The notes beneath the pieces are model-generated. The model saw only the letters and a program-made list of their open reading frames with translations. It ran no database searches and was not told the DNA's origin. Shown piece after piece: positions 62,474-64,000 of a stretch of DNA of 64,000 nucleotides. The stretch is from Hoplostethus atlanticus. Its lineage: Eukaryota > Chordata > Actinopteri > Trachichthyiformes > Trachichthyidae. Position 1 is the first letter of the stretch, and each line of letters begins with the position of its first letter. Made by a program: the position numbers and the translations under genes. The DNA lies in contig JAXDDX010000015.1 of NCBI GenBank assembly GCA_034670405.1, positions 3,162,001-3,226,000 of the forward strand, given 5' to 3'.

Positions 62474-62562
62474 CTCTGATTGACTGGAGACCTGTTCACG
62501 GTGCTGGGATAGGCTCCAGCCCCTGCCACCCTCAAGGATTGAGTGTGCAGATAAAATGAATC
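62474..62562 (+). repeat. L2-type LINE 3' tail
   Basis: The segment gattgactggagacctgttc, then gctgggataggctccagccc and a run ending in gataaaatgaatcaa, matches the familiar 3' end of vertebrate L2-clade LINEs and the SINEs that borrow their tail. Only about 90 bp is present, consistent with 5' truncation. No reverse transcriptase remains. Confidence 0.8.
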
Positions 62563-64000
62563 AACAGGCAATTAAAGTTGCGACAAAATTAAGTTGCTAC
62601 TGCAATCACTAACTGCATCTAATCAGTGTTATTTCAATATGTGTGCGTGCCATAGGATCCTTGTGTAGCACTCTGCATAAACTGTACTGTATGTTGTTGC
62701 AGCAACAAAAAATGCATTATGGATTAGATGTCATCCCAGCATCCTGGCACTGATGAGACCGGTTCAGAATATTGGAGTGCCACGCGGTGGTCCTATCACT
62801 CTGGCAGGATGTGCAGTGGGCGATACCCCGCTGAAACTTAATGAGAACATATGGGAAAATAGATTTAAATTGTCCTATCAACTCAAAATGATCAGGTGAC
62901 AATCCTACTTGGATGTGTACCGGATGCTCGTTTCATCAGCCCGCCCCTTTTAACGTTGCGTTTTTGCCTCGTCTTAATTTGCCTCTGGGATTAAAACAAT
63001 GTTTTTTGGCAGTGCTCGTTTGAACATTTACAATTCTGTTTTGCAGAAATTAGGAAAGCCTCGTTGGTTGCTGGCATAGAAACCTTTTCAGCACTGGAGG
63101 ATTGGAGAGTTTGCATGTCCTAAAGCAATGACAATGTGCTAAATGTGTTAAATCAAGTCTCCACATTGCAAACACAAATCCAGTGGGCTTACAATACACT
63201 TGTTGTACATTTTCATTCATTTCAGTTGTTTTTACCCTCAAGACCACCAATTGCCCAATGGTTTGTTGGACATACAACACATTTACATGACATAATATGG
63301 AAAAACATATTTATATTGTGTTACACAGATGATTCTAAAGAGTCTTTCTCATTGCATGGTGTTGGGGTGGTGGTGATTTGATTTAAAGAGTGAATAACAC
63401 GAGAGCCGCGGCCAGTGTCTTGATGATCTACTAATGAAGATGTTCCTATATGGGGTTGCTTTGAGGTGTTAGGAGGTTAAATGGACTACCACAAATGCCA
63501 GTGTCCGTGCCGCGGGATATGGCTCATAAGCCGTCGGCAAGCCCCCCAATGCCCAGATCAATGAGGAACAAGGCAGCACAAGCCCATTAGTGGATCGCCG
63601 CAGCTTCAAGCTACCGTGAAAGTGTTTCTGGCCTCACAAACACACACACGCACATTTGTCTCTCCCCGCCAACTTTATTTATCTGCTCTGTCAGATGAAT
63701 CAATAGCTACTGATTCGATACCAAAGCTGCACTGATAATCATCCATCCATCCACACGAACACAGGCACACCCACACACCCAGGCCACTCCATCCTTTCAT
63801 TTTGCTCAGGAGCAGATTCAAAGGGGTTTCAGATCGCCCGCTGTTGCTTAGCAAAGGATTCTGCATAGATATTTGCAACGCCTTGTCTTTTCAAAAATCT
63901 AAGCCGCTTCAAGGGATACCTTGACATTTTGAATCCCAGTCAGTATTATTCCTCCACCACTTAATCATCCCCCTTGGTTTCAATGAGAATGCAAAAACCG
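62563..64000. other. Noncoding sequence, nothing recognised
   Basis: Unique sequence. A short (CATC)n run lies at about 63741-63752, and a CA-rich patch at 63638-63654. No gene identified up to the window end. Confidence 0.5.

Overview
The window looks like a 64 kb stretch of teleost (bony fish) nuclear DNA that is intergenic or lies inside very large introns. The evidence is the repeat content: a Tc1-like transposon relic with the usual fish terminal motif, short DNA transposons flanked by TTAA, a hAT-like MITE, the very common fish repeat built around CATTTAGCAGACGCTTTTAT, a tRNA-derived SINE-like piece and an L2-type LINE tail. It also has many (CA)n, (GA)n and homopolymer tracts, pseudo-random reading frames, and no bacterial or viral gene organisation. 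Species cannot be fixed from sequence alone.

No protein-coding gene, rRNA, tRNA or snRNA could be recognised. The open frames are short, lack family motifs and mostly lie in repeats or microsatellites. Two deserve mention: an uncharacterised 161-codon frame at 1776-2261 with a good initiation context but no known relatives, and the decayed Tc1 transposase fragment on the minus strand at 49221-49421.

Layout. 1-6 kb: a hairpin and short direct repeats (572-744), a G-rich tract, the doubtful ORF, a 540-bp dispersed fish repeat with an internal 33-bp tandem, a 308-bp hAT-like MITE, a SINE-like piece, a (GT)n tract and the first copy of a GCTAGC-rich dispersed repeat. 6-18.8 kb: mostly unique sequence with a LINE-like scrap, a degenerate repeat relic and a pre-miRNA-sized hairpin at 11759-11846. 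18.8-20.6 kb: a complete TTAA-bounded element of 1.75 kb with a 47-bp near-perfect palindrome. 22.8-23.35 kb: a 12-unit, 45-bp minisatellite. 23.4-35.7 kb: unique sequence with long G, C and A runs and a CpG-dense island near 30.2-30.4 kb. 35.7-36.7 kb: a 143-bp segment duplicated 778 bp apart with 3 differences. 37-49 kb: unique sequence with microsatellites. 46.8, 52.2 and 56.9 kb: three copies of one TTAA-starting repeat. 49.0-49.5 kb: Tc1 relic. 60-62.6 kb: second copy of the GCTAGC-rich repeat, a second TTAA MITE related to the 18.8-kb one, a perfect 15-bp hairpin and an L2-like tail.

There is no gene pathway to describe. The biology visible here is repeat colonisation of a gene-poor region. 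Long repeat-free stretches (for example 14-18.7 kb, 30-35 kb, 42-44.5 kb) would be natural places to look for conserved regulatory elements, but sequence reading alone cannot show conservation.
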